Assembly: GCF_000168975.1 (NCBI RefSeq) | Contig: NZ_AAUW01000003.1 | Coordinates: 124,001 to 188,000, forward strand | Source of the DNA: Roseibium aggregatum IAM 12614 | GTDB lineage: Bacteria; Pseudomonadota; Alphaproteobacteria; Rhizobiales; Stappiaceae | Length of the DNA stretch: 64,000 nt | Direction of reading: 5' to 3' | Shown: positions 16,704 through 24,312 of the stretch, one piece after another | Numbering within the stretch: the first letter of the stretch is position 1 | Layout of the letters: each line of letters starts with the position of its first letter | Position numbers and translations under genes: made by a program | Notes under the pieces: generated by a model | What the model was told of the DNA's origin: nothing | The model's input: the letters and a program-made list of their open reading frames with translations, nothing else | The model's database searches: none

Positions 16704-17627
16704 CTACTGCGGCGGCCGTGAGGCAGCCCAGGCGCCGCTGTCGCGCAGATCCAGTATGACGTCGCGCAGCACGGTGTGCACGGCTTCAACGGCCCGTGTC
16801 ACCGGCCGCCCGCCGGGCGACATCAGGTGCGCCCCCCGCCAAAGACCTGGTGCCGCGATACGGCTGACACAAAGCGTACCGGCCGCCACTTCCTCTGTCA
16901 CGGCATAAAGCGGCAGGATCGACGGGCCGAACCCGGCAGCGACCAGACGTTTGATGTTGTTGAAGGAGTCGATTTCCATCGCGATTTCGGGCGCGAAGCC
17001 CAGCGCCTGGAACTCACTGTCGATCAACACCCTGAGCCCATGTGCGCCGCTGGGCAGAACCATCGGCACCTTTTCCAGATCGCCAAGGCTCATGACGGGC
17101 AGGCACCCGGCCTCGCCTGGCCATAGCACAACAAGCTCTTCTTCCAGCAGCAATTCCGAAAGGATGCGCTTATCCTTTGAGCGGCTGTAGAGCACGGCAA
17201 GGTCGACCTTGCCTTCGCTCAGCCAATCGCCAACGAAACCGCTCATGGCCTCTCTGATGTTGAGCGTGATCCGCGGAAAGCGTTCACGCGCTGCCAGGAT
17301 CAGCGGCAGGGACACCGTGGCGCTGATCGTGCCTGGAAGGCCTATGCGCACGACGCCGGACGGATCGGCTTCCAGATTGCGGATATCGTCTTCCGTGCGC
17401 GCCAGATCCTCAAGGATCGTCCGCGCCCTTTGCAGCAGCAGGTCACCAGCCTCCGTCGGCGTGACACCGGAGCGGCTGCGCGTCAGCAGCCTCGTGCCCA
17501 GTTGCTCTTCCATGTTCTTCAGGTGCAACGACAGGGCCGGCTGCGCCACGTGCAGGCTTTCGGCAGCCCGTGTCAGCGAGCCCTGCGCGACGATTTCCTG
17601 AAAGTAGCGGAGTTGGCGAATATCCAT
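16704..17627 (-). CDS. LysR family transcriptional regulator
   Basis: A 307-residue regulator with the standard N-terminal winged helix (MDIRQLRYFQEIVAQGSLTR, AAESLHVAQPALSLHLKNME) and a periplasmic-binding-like effector domain from about residue 90. It is transcribed away from the acyl-CoA operon that starts at 17741, with a perfect palindrome in the shared 113-base gap. This arrangement is the usual one for a LysR protein activating the divergent operon in response to a pathway acid or its CoA ester. Confidence 0.93.
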   Translation of the reverse strand: MDIRQLRYFQEIVAQGSLTRAAESLHVAQPALSLHLKNMEEQLGTRLLTRSRSGVTPTEAGDLLLQRARTILEDLARTEDDIRNLEADPSGVVRIGLPGTISATVSLPLILAARERFPRITLNIREAMSGFVGDWLSEGKVDLAVLYSRSKDKRILSELLLEEELVVLWPGEAGCLPVMSLGDLEKVPMVLPSGAHGLRVLIDSEFQALGFAPEIAMEIDSFNNIKRLVAAGFGPSILPLYAVTEEVAAGTLCVSRIAAPGLWRGAHLMSPGGRPVTRAVEAVHTVLRDVILDLRDSGAWAASRPPQ

Positions 17628-17640
17628 GAGGTCAAACTAG

Positions 17641-17657
17641 CATATAAAAATTATATG
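17641..17657. promoter_or_regulatory. LysR-type operator palindrome
   Basis: CATATAA-AAA-TTATATG is a perfect 7-bp inverted repeat that contains the T-N11-A pattern of LysR sites. It lies 14 bases upstream of the regulator start and about 85 bases upstream of the acyl-CoA dehydrogenase start. A second AT-rich element (ACATATATTTGT) follows at about 17671. Confidence 0.65.
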
Positions 17658-17740
17658 AGATCCATCCAAAACATATATTTGTTCGATATCACTTCAACGG
17701 TTTAACTGCGGTCACCAGACACCCCAGACGAAAAGCCGAC

Positions 17741-18901
17741 ATGACCAGCCAATCCGACAGCTACCAGGATATTCGCGACGGTATCCGTGCGCTTTGTGCC
17801 CAGTTTCCTGCTGAATATCACCGTAAGATCGATGAGGCTCGAACCTACCCGGAAGAATTTGTCGACGCTCTGACGCGCGAAGGCTGGATGGCGGCCCTGA
17901 TCCCGGAAGAATACGGCGGGTCCGGACTCGGGTTGACCGAAGCCTCGGTCATCATGGAGGAAATCAACCGTGCGGGCGGCAATTCCGGTGCATGTCACGG
18001 CCAGATGTACAACATGAACACCCTCGTGCGGCACGGCTCGGAGGAACAGCGGCGGACATATCTGCCGAAGATCGCCAGCGGCGAATTGCGGTTGCAGTCC
18101 ATGGGCGTGACCGAACCGACCACCGGCACGGACACCACCAGGATCAAGACCACCGCCGTGAAGAAGGGCGACCGTTATGTGGTCAACGGCCAGAAGGTCT
18201 GGATCAGCCGTGTGCAGCATTCCGACCTGATGATCCTCCTGGCGCGCACGACGCCGCTTGCCGAGGTGCAAAAGAAATCGGAAGGCCTGTCGATCTTCCT
18301 GGTCGATATCAGGCAGGCCATGAAATCGGGCATGGAGGTTCGCCCGATCCTGAACATGGTCAACCATGAAACCAACGAGCTGTTCTTCGACAATCTGGAA
18401 ATCCCGGAAGAAAACCTCATCGGCGAGGAAGGCAAGGGTTTCAAATACATCCTCACCGGCCTCAACGCCGAGCGCACGTTGATTGCGGCCGAATGCATCG
18501 GCGACGGGTACTGGTTCACCGACAAGGTGATCGACTATGTGCGTGAACGGGAAGTTTTCGGCCGTCCGATTGGCCAGAACCAGGGTGTTCAGTTCCCCAT
18601 AGCCGAAGCCTTTATCGAGGTCGAGGCGGCCAATCTGATGCGTTACAAGGCCTGCAGCCTGTTCGATGCCGGCGCTCCCTGTGGCGCGGAGGCAAACATG
18701 GCCAAATATCTGGCTGCAAAGGCAAGCTGGGAAGCGGCCAATGCCTGCATCCAGTTCCATGGCGGTTTCGGCTTTGCGTGCGAATATGACGTCGAGCGCA
18801 AGTTTCGCGAGACGCGGCTCTACCAGGTGGCGCCGATCTCCACCAATCTCATCCTGTCTTATGTCGCCGAGCATGTGCTTGGCCTGCCGAGGTCGTTCTG
18901 A
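17741..18901 (+). CDS. Acyl-CoA dehydrogenase family protein
   Basis: A 386-residue flavoprotein that should oxidise an acyl-CoA thioester at the alpha-beta bond. It shows the family features: LIPEEYGGSGLGL, MGVTEPTTGTDTT (FAD/substrate loop), GQKVWISRVQHSDL, and the C-terminal FHGGFGFACEYDVERKFRET. In most family members the C-terminal YEGT motif gives the catalytic Glu; here the corresponding stretch is LYQVAPIST, with Gln at 362. Glu244 in GLNAERTL is placed like the catalytic Glu of isovaleryl-CoA dehydrogenase and could take over. It is the first gene of a four-gene operon; the next gene starts on the last base of its stop. Confidence 0.93.
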   Translation: MTSQSDSYQDIRDGIRALCAQFPAEYHRKIDEARTYPEEFVDALTREGWMAALIPEEYGGSGLGLTEASVIMEEINRAGGNSGACHGQMYNMNTLVRHGSEEQRRTYLPKIASGELRLQSMGVTEPTTGTDTTRIKTTAVKKGDRYVVNGQKVWISRVQHSDLMILLARTTPLAEVQKKSEGLSIFLVDIRQAMKSGMEVRPILNMVNHETNELFFDNLEIPEENLIGEEGKGFKYILTGLNAERTLIAAECIGDGYWFTDKVIDYVREREVFGRPIGQNQGVQFPIAEAFIEVEAANLMRYKACSLFDAGAPCGAEANMAKYLAAKASWEAANACIQFHGGFGFACEYDVERKFRETRLYQVAPISTNLILSYVAEHVLGLPRSF

Positions 18902-19998
18902 TGGGTCTGCCGCTGGCGGGAGTGAAGGTCGTCGCCATCGAACAGGCGGTCGCCGCCCCCTACGCAAGCTCCCGGCTGGCCGATGCCGGCGCGAAAGTCA
19001 CCAAGATCGAAAGGCCGGAAGGCGACTTTGCCCGGGGTTATGACGATGTCGCCCAGGGCCAGTCGAGCTATTTCGTCTGGCTGAACCGCGGCAAGGACAG
19101 CCTCACGCTGGATCTTGCCTCCGTCACGGGCAGGCAAAAGCTGGCGAGCCTGATCGCAGATGCCGACGTTCTGATCCAGAACCTCAAGCCCGGCGCACTG
19201 GCCCGCCTTGGTTTTGATCCAGACAGGTTGGTGGTGGACTATCCGCGGCTCATCACCTGTTCCATAAGCGGCTTCGGCGAAACCGGGCCGATGGCAGACC
19301 GCAAGGCCTATGATCTGCTGATCCAGGCCGAAACCGGCCTTTGCTCGATCACCGGCGGGCCGAACGAACCGGCGCGTGTCGGCATTTCCCTCGTCGACAT
19401 CGCCACCGGGGCAACAGCCTATACTGCCATTCTGGAAGCCCTCATCCAGCGTGGCATCACCGGCAAGGGCGCGCAGATCTCCGTTTCCATGTTCGATGTT
19501 CTGGCCGACTGGCTGACAGTACCCCTCCTCAACCATGAAGGCGGAAAAAGCCCGCAGCGGGTTGGCCTCGCCCATCCGTCGATTGCCCCTTACGGCGTCT
19601 TCCAGCCAAAGGAAGGCCCCGCAATCCTGATCTCCATTCAGAGCGACCGGGAATGGCGAACCCTTTGCAGCAGCTTCATGAAAAAACCCGAACTTGGCAC
19701 CGATCCCCGGTTCGCAACCAACTTGGCACGGGTCAAAAACCGCAGCGAAACGGACGCCGTGGTTGCCGAAGCCTTTGCGAAAGTTGACGCCGAAACAGCC
19801 ATCAGGCTGCTGACGGATGCCAACATCGCCCTGGCCTCGGTCAATGACATGGAGAGCCTTTCGAACCATCCTCATTTACGGCGGATCACCGTGGACAGCC
19901 CGAACGGCCCGGTCTCCTTCCCTGCCCCTGCCGCCATCTTTTCGGGCGAACCGCGCAGCTATGGCCCGGTCCCCGCCCTCAAGCCCCTGGAGGTGTGA
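18901..19998 (+). CDS. Family III CoA-transferase (CaiB/BaiF)
   Basis: A 365-residue enzyme that moves CoA between carboxylic acids. The family start (LAGVKVVAIEQAVAAPYASS), GADVTKIERP-like loop (AKVTKIERPEGDFAR), NRGKDSLTLDL and the catalytic Asp166 (RVGISLVDIATGA) are present. ATG 18901 overlaps the previous stop (TGATG), giving tight translational coupling. In itaconate breakdown a CoA-transferase makes itaconyl-CoA for a hydratase and a CitE-type lyase, and exactly those two follow here. Confidence 0.93.
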   Translation: MGLPLAGVKVVAIEQAVAAPYASSRLADAGAKVTKIERPEGDFARGYDDVAQGQSSYFVWLNRGKDSLTLDLASVTGRQKLASLIADADVLIQNLKPGALARLGFDPDRLVVDYPRLITCSISGFGETGPMADRKAYDLLIQAETGLCSITGGPNEPARVGISLVDIATGATAYTAILEALIQRGITGKGAQISVSMFDVLADWLTVPLLNHEGGKSPQRVGLAHPSIAPYGVFQPKEGPAILISIQSDREWRTLCSSFMKKPELGTDPRFATNLARVKNRSETDAVVAEAFAKVDAETAIRLLTDANIALASVNDMESLSNHPHLRRITVDSPNGPVSFPAPAAIFSGEPRSYGPVPALKPLEV

Positions 19999-20000
19999 CC

Positions 20001-20837
20001 ATGGAATTCGACATCGACCATCTGCGGAGCTGGATCGGGCACGAGGACAGCGCCTCGGAGGTCTTGAGCCCGATGCTGGTGCGCCAGTTCAACGCGACCT
20101 TTGACCGGACATCAGGCGAAAACCCCGGCGATCTCGCGCCGCTGCTGATCCATTTCTGTCTCGCCCAGCCGACCGCTCCGACAGCTACTCTCGGCCTGGA
20201 CGGTCATGCCGCCCGGGGCGAGTTTCTGCCGCCCGTGCCCCTGCCCCGGCGCATGTGGGCAGGCGGCGCCTTTACCTTCCACGGCGACATTCGGATTGGC
20301 GAAGAAGTCAGACGGGTCTCGACCGTCAGGGACGTGGTCCTGAAACAGGGGCGCACGGGCACGCTCTGTTTCGTCGCAGTCGATCACGAGGTCACGTCAA
20401 ATGGCCGTCCCGTCCTGAGCGAGCGTCAGGACATCGTCTACCGCGAGGCTGAGAGCCTCGCCACGGCGAAAGCACCTCCGGAACCTGCACCGGCCGGCGC
20501 GCACGCGGCACAGATTACGCCGTCGGCTGTCTACCTCTTCCGTTATTCGGCCATGACCTTCAACGGCCACCGCATTCACTACGACAAGGACTATGTCCGC
20601 GATGTCGAAGGCTATCCCGGCCTTATTGTTCATGGCCCCTTGCAGGCGACGCTGCTGTGCCAGTTCGCAGCTGATCTCAAAGGGCGCGCGCCGAAGACCT
20701 TCCGGTTCCGCAGTCTCTCGGCCATATTCGATACTGCGGATTTCACGGTGAATGCGCAAGCCGAAGGCGACACCATGAAGCTCTGGACCGCGCAGCTTGG
20801 CGGCCCGGTTGCCATGGAGGCAACTGTGGCATGGTGA
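20001..20837 (+). CDS. MaoC/HTD2-type acyl-CoA hydratase
   Basis: A 278-residue double hot-dog hydratase. ATG 20001 is used because GGAGG at 19989-19993 is at correct spacing. The N-terminal half contains LPPVPLPRRMWAGGAFTFHG and the C-terminal half the hydratase signature FRYSAMTFNGHRIHYDKDYV, followed by GYPGLIVHGPLQATLL. This is the pattern of mesaconyl-C4-CoA/itaconyl-CoA hydratases and fungal-type HTD2. It lies between a CoA-transferase and a CitE-like lyase, so hydration of a C5 unsaturated dicarboxylyl-CoA to a citramalyl- or malyl-type CoA is the likely step. The gene overlaps the lyase gene by 7 bases. Confidence 0.88.
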   Translation: MEFDIDHLRSWIGHEDSASEVLSPMLVRQFNATFDRTSGENPGDLAPLLIHFCLAQPTAPTATLGLDGHAARGEFLPPVPLPRRMWAGGAFTFHGDIRIGEEVRRVSTVRDVVLKQGRTGTLCFVAVDHEVTSNGRPVLSERQDIVYREAESLATAKAPPEPAPAGAHAAQITPSAVYLFRYSAMTFNGHRIHYDKDYVRDVEGYPGLIVHGPLQATLLCQFAADLKGRAPKTFRFRSLSAIFDTADFTVNAQAEGDTMKLWTAQLGGPVAMEATVAW

Positions 20838-21631
20838 CGGCAGTCAGGACACCGCTGTTCGTGCCGGCAAATCGGCCGGACAGGTTCGCAAAGGCCGCCG
20901 CCACAGAAGCCGACGCGATCATCCTGGACCTGGAAGACGCGGTCCCCGTGTCCGAAAAGGACATTGCCCGTGGCAATCTCACGACCGGCTTCACCGACAA
21001 ACCGGTCATCGTCCGCATCAACGCGGCAGGATCGTCCTGGCACCCGGAAGATGTCATTGCTGTTCGCCAGTTGATGCCCAGCGCCGTCATGCTGCCGAAA
21101 GCGGAAGACCCCGGAGAAATTTCCATCCTCCTCGCTTCCCTCGGTGGCACTGTCCCGGTCATCGCGCTCATTGAAAGCGCCCGGGGGCTTGCCAACGCGC
21201 GGAGCCTTGCAAACGCTGATGGGGTGGTTCGACTGGCCTTCGGCTCCATCGATTATTGTGCCGATCTCGGCTGCGCGCACTTGAAAGACGTGCTGCTGCC
21301 GGTGCGCTCCGAACTGGTACTGGCCTCCCGACTTGCCGGCATCGCAGCCCCGATCGACGGCGTCACGGCCCAACTCGACAACCCTGTGCAGACATTTGAA
21401 GACGCCTCCCATGCACGGGATCTCGGCATGACCGGCAAACTCTGCATCCACCCGAAACAGATAGCCGAGATCAAACACGCCTTCGCCCCGAGCCAAGACG
21501 AAATCGCGTGGGCCCGGCGTGTTCTCGCCTCCGGAGATGGTGCGGCCACTGTCGACGGCGCAATGGTTGACGAGCCCGTTCGCATCCGTGCCCGGACAAT
21601 CCTCGCCTCCGCTGAGGAGAGCAATGCCTGA
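20831..21631 (+). CDS. HpcH/HpaI aldolase / citrate lyase beta-like protein (CitE)
   Basis: A 266-residue TIM-barrel lyase. It shows the CitE pattern: RTPLFVPANRPDRFAKA, IILDLEDAVPVSEKD (metal-binding Glu/Asp), VRINAAGSSWHPED, VMLPKAEDP, ALIESARGLANA and GKLCIHPKQIAEI. Enzymes of this type cleave citramalyl-CoA, malyl-CoA or related esters into acetyl-CoA or propionyl-CoA plus a 2-oxoacid. As the last gene after a CoA-transferase and a hydratase, cleavage of citramalyl-CoA to acetyl-CoA and pyruvate is the leading hypothesis. Confidence 0.9.
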   Translation: MVTAVRTPLFVPANRPDRFAKAAATEADAIILDLEDAVPVSEKDIARGNLTTGFTDKPVIVRINAAGSSWHPEDVIAVRQLMPSAVMLPKAEDPGEISILLASLGGTVPVIALIESARGLANARSLANADGVVRLAFGSIDYCADLGCAHLKDVLLPVRSELVLASRLAGIAAPIDGVTAQLDNPVQTFEDASHARDLGMTGKLCIHPKQIAEIKHAFAPSQDEIAWARRVLASGDGAATVDGAMVDEPVRIRARTILASAEESNA

Positions 21632-21774
21632 GCCAGCCGAAGGAAACGAGGAAGCTGAACCGTCTGCCTTGGCAAAGCCGTGTCAGCAACTGACAGCAGG
21701 CCACTGAAATTCTGGCGTGCGTCTGCGGGCGTGTCCCTATATCTTTCCCGGAAACAGACGGGAAAGTCCACGCA

Positions 21775-22386
21775 ATGCCAACGATTTACCAACTGAAATC
21801 CCGCTTTCAGGACCTGCTTCGCCCTTTATGCAGATCGCTTGCGGCAAACGGGGTGACCGCCAATCAGGTGACGCTGGCTGCTCTCGGGCTTTCGGTTGGC
21901 GAAGGCCTGTTGTTGTGGGCCTTTCCCGGCGCTTTCCTGCCCTTGATCCTGCTGCCGCTGGTTCTCTTCATTCGCATGGGCCTCAACGCCATCGACGGGA
22001 TGCTGGCGCGCGAGCACGATCAGAAATCCGACCTGGGTGCGGTGCTCAACGAATTGGGTGACGTCCTGTCCGATGCCGCGCTCTACCTGCCCTTCGCACT
22101 CCTTCCTTTTGTAGATGGACCAATTGTCGTCGGCCTGGTGGTGCTGGCCATCATCGGTGAGATGACTGGCGTGATCGCGGTTCAGATCGGCGCGAGCCGC
22201 CGCTACGACGGCCCCTTCGGCAAGAGCGACCGGGCGGCCCTTTTCGGTCTCTGCGGGTTTCTGATCGCCTTTGGGCTGACCGCCCCCCTCTTTTACCAGA
22301 TCCTCTTCGGCGCCGGACTTGTGCTGTCGGCCGTGACTGTCTTCAACCGTGCAAGAGCAGCGATCAGGGAGAAACAATCCGCATGA
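21775..22386 (+). CDS. CDP-alcohol phosphatidyltransferase family protein (YnbA-like)
   Basis: A 203-residue membrane enzyme with four to six hydrophobic segments. The family motif is present as NAIDGMLARE...GAVLNELGD: Asp74, Gly75, Ala78, Arg79, Gly88 and Asp96 fit D-x2-DG-x2-AR-x8-G-x3-D-x3-D, but the first and third Asp are Asn (71 and 92). E. coli YnbA, as I recall it, shares these Asn changes and the GPFGKSDRA stretch. It should join a CDP-activated lipid to an unknown alcohol. It overlaps the next gene by 4 bases and heads a three-gene unit with a CdsA-like and a PlsC-like enzyme. Confidence 0.88.
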   Translation: MPTIYQLKSRFQDLLRPLCRSLAANGVTANQVTLAALGLSVGEGLLLWAFPGAFLPLILLPLVLFIRMGLNAIDGMLAREHDQKSDLGAVLNELGDVLSDAALYLPFALLPFVDGPIVVGLVVLAIIGEMTGVIAVQIGASRRYDGPFGKSDRAALFGLCGFLIAFGLTAPLFYQILFGAGLVLSAVTVFNRARAAIREKQSA

Positions 22387-23309
22387 ACCTCCTGACCATC
22401 CATTGGGCCCTGATCGGCATCTGGGGCGTGCTGTGCCTTGCCAGCTTCATAGTCTTCGTGATTTCGAAACGCTCCGCCAAGAACATGAGCGAGTTGGTTC
22501 AGCGCACCGTAAGCTGGTGGGTGATGGTGGCGATCTTCACCGTCTCGTTTCTTGTCAGCAACACGGTCTCGATCATCGTGTTTGCCCTCATCAGCTTCCT
22601 GGCGCTGAAGGAATATTTCTCGATGATCCCCACCCGCCGAGCCGACAGGCGGGTGCTGTTCTGGGCGTATCTGTCGATCCCTGTCCAGTATTTCTGGGTC
22701 TATGACAATTACTACGGCATGTTTGCCGTGTTCATCCCTGTCTACATGTTCCTGTTCCTGCCCTTTGTCAGCCTGCTGACCCAGCAGACCGTAGGATTCC
22801 TGCGCGCTGTCGGCACCCTCAACTGGGGCCTGATGCTGTGCGTGTTCTCCATCAGCAATGCGGCGTTCCTCCTGATCCTGCCGGCAACGGAGACCAACAG
22901 CACTGGTGGGCCGGGCCTGCTGCTGTTCCTCCTGTTCCTGACCCAGTTCAACGACGTTACCCAATACACCTGGGGCAAGCTGTTCGGGCGGCACAAGATC
23001 ATCCCGGGCGTCAGCCCCAACAAGACCTGGGAAGGCTTTGTCGGCGGCGTCGCGACAACCTTCGTGCTGGCGCTTCTGACCGCCCCGCTGGTGACACCCT
23101 TTGACATGATCCACGCCGCCGCCGCAGGCCTGCTGATCCCGGTGGCCGGTTTTGTCGGTGATGTCACCGTGTCAGCCCTGAAGCGTGATCTCGGCGTCAA
23201 GGACACCGGCAGCCTGATCCCCGGCCATGGTGGCATACTCGACCGCATCGATAGTCTGACCTACACCGCACCGCTGTTCTTCCACTTCACCCGTTATTTC
23301 TATTACTGA
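22383..23309 (+). CDS. Phosphatidate cytidylyltransferase family protein (YnbB/CdsA-like)
   Basis: A 308-residue polytopic membrane protein. The CdsA signature is at the C-terminus: GRHKIIPGVSPNKTWEGFVG, then GDVTVSALKRDLGVKDTGSL and IPGHGGILDRIDSL. It should activate phosphatidate to CDP-diacylglycerol. Start ATG overlaps the previous stop (ATGA), so the two enzymes are made together. Pairing a dedicated CDP-lipid synthase with a CDP-alcohol transferase suggests a separate lipid branch rather than housekeeping synthesis. Confidence 0.9.
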   Translation: MNLLTIHWALIGIWGVLCLASFIVFVISKRSAKNMSELVQRTVSWWVMVAIFTVSFLVSNTVSIIVFALISFLALKEYFSMIPTRRADRRVLFWAYLSIPVQYFWVYDNYYGMFAVFIPVYMFLFLPFVSLLTQQTVGFLRAVGTLNWGLMLCVFSISNAAFLLILPATETNSTGGPGLLLFLLFLTQFNDVTQYTWGKLFGRHKIIPGVSPNKTWEGFVGGVATTFVLALLTAPLVTPFDMIHAAAAGLLIPVAGFVGDVTVSALKRDLGVKDTGSLIPGHGGILDRIDSLTYTAPLFFHFTRYFYY

Positions 23310-23385
23310 AGGGGATGTCAGGATGACTGCTTTCACGCTGCGCACACAGCCGCCTCTTCGTCACCGCAGTCACTCTCCCTGCCAT

Positions 23386-23514
23386 CGTCACCCCGGACGC
23401 AGCGAAGCGGAGATCCGGGGCCGGCGAGCCAAAGCGTCGAGACTATTTTCGTTCAATTCGCTGAGTCCGGCGGCTCCCCGATCCCGGCTCGCGCTACGCT
23501 TGGCCGGGATGACG
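23386..23514. repeat. Composite palindromic extragenic element
   Basis: Two diverged inverted copies face each other: CGTCACCCCGGACGC... at 23386-23420 and the reverse complement of CGTCATCCCGGCCAAGCG... at 23480-23514, each with its own small hairpin (GCAGCGAAGC and GCGCTACGC type cores). The 60-base centre is unrelated. This is the structure of REP/BIME-type elements of alphaproteobacteria. It lies between the CdsA-like and PlsC-like genes and could shape transcript processing there. Confidence 0.7.
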
Positions 23515-23564
23515 GAAAAGGGCCTTGGCGTTTTTGGAAAGACCAAGACCGGGAACCTCCATTG

Positions 23565-24194
23565 ATGCTCCAGAAGATCTTCTACATCTTCGTCAAGATC
23601 GCCGTCCTGTTCCTGCTCGGGCTGAACGTGCGCCGCAAGGAACTGCTGCCGGCAAACGGTCCGGCCATCATCGTTGCCAATCACAACAGCCATCTGGATA
23701 CGATGGTGCTGATGGCCCTGATGCCGCTGTCGAAGCTGAAGGACATCAAGCCGGTTGCCGCCGCCGACTATTTCTTCTCCTCGCCGCTCAAGGCCTGGCT
23801 GTCGGAACATGTCCTTGGCATCATCCCGGTAGAGCGTGGCAGCAAGGATAGGACTAACGATCCGCTGGAAGGCTGCTACGAGGTGCTGCGCCAGGGCAAG
23901 GTCCTGATCCTGTTTCCGGAAGGATCGCGGGGCGAACCTGAGCAGATGACCGATCTCAAGAAAGGCGTCTCCTTTCTTGCAGAACGGTTTCCGGATGCAC
24001 CGGTAGTGCCCGTCTTCACCCACGGCCTCGGCAAGGCCTTGCCGAAAGGGTCGTTCCTGCTTGTGCCGTTCTTCTGCGATATTTTTGTTGGAGAGCCAGT
24101 CACCTGGGACGGAGACCGGACTCATTTTATGATCGAGCTGAAGGAGCGCTTTAACGCGCTCTCGACCGAAAAGACCTTCGCGCCCTGGGAATAG
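23565..24194 (+). CDS. 1-acyl-glycerol-3-phosphate acyltransferase family protein (PlsC-like)
   Basis: A 209-residue membrane-associated acyltransferase. A hydrophobic N-terminal helix (about 5-21) precedes the active-site box NHNSHLD (His40, Asp45) and the substrate box FPEGSRG (117-123). TTG 23562 is an alternative start one codon earlier. It follows the CDP-lipid genes after 255 bases containing the palindromic element, and in E. coli the equivalent ynbC protein also carries an acyltransferase/hydrolase role, so all three may serve one lipid pathway. Confidence 0.9.
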   Translation: MLQKIFYIFVKIAVLFLLGLNVRRKELLPANGPAIIVANHNSHLDTMVLMALMPLSKLKDIKPVAAADYFFSSPLKAWLSEHVLGIIPVERGSKDRTNDPLEGCYEVLRQGKVLILFPEGSRGEPEQMTDLKKGVSFLAERFPDAPVVPVFTHGLGKALPKGSFLLVPFFCDIFVGEPVTWDGDRTHFMIELKERFNALSTEKTFAPWE

Positions 24195-24312
24195 CGCCAG
24201 GATGGGGACCTATAAATGAAGATGAAATGGTTTGAGGCGGACCATTCCGGTCAAATCCGAAGGACATGAAGATGGCTTCACCGCCTGTCCTCTTCGTTTA
24301 TGGATCCACACC

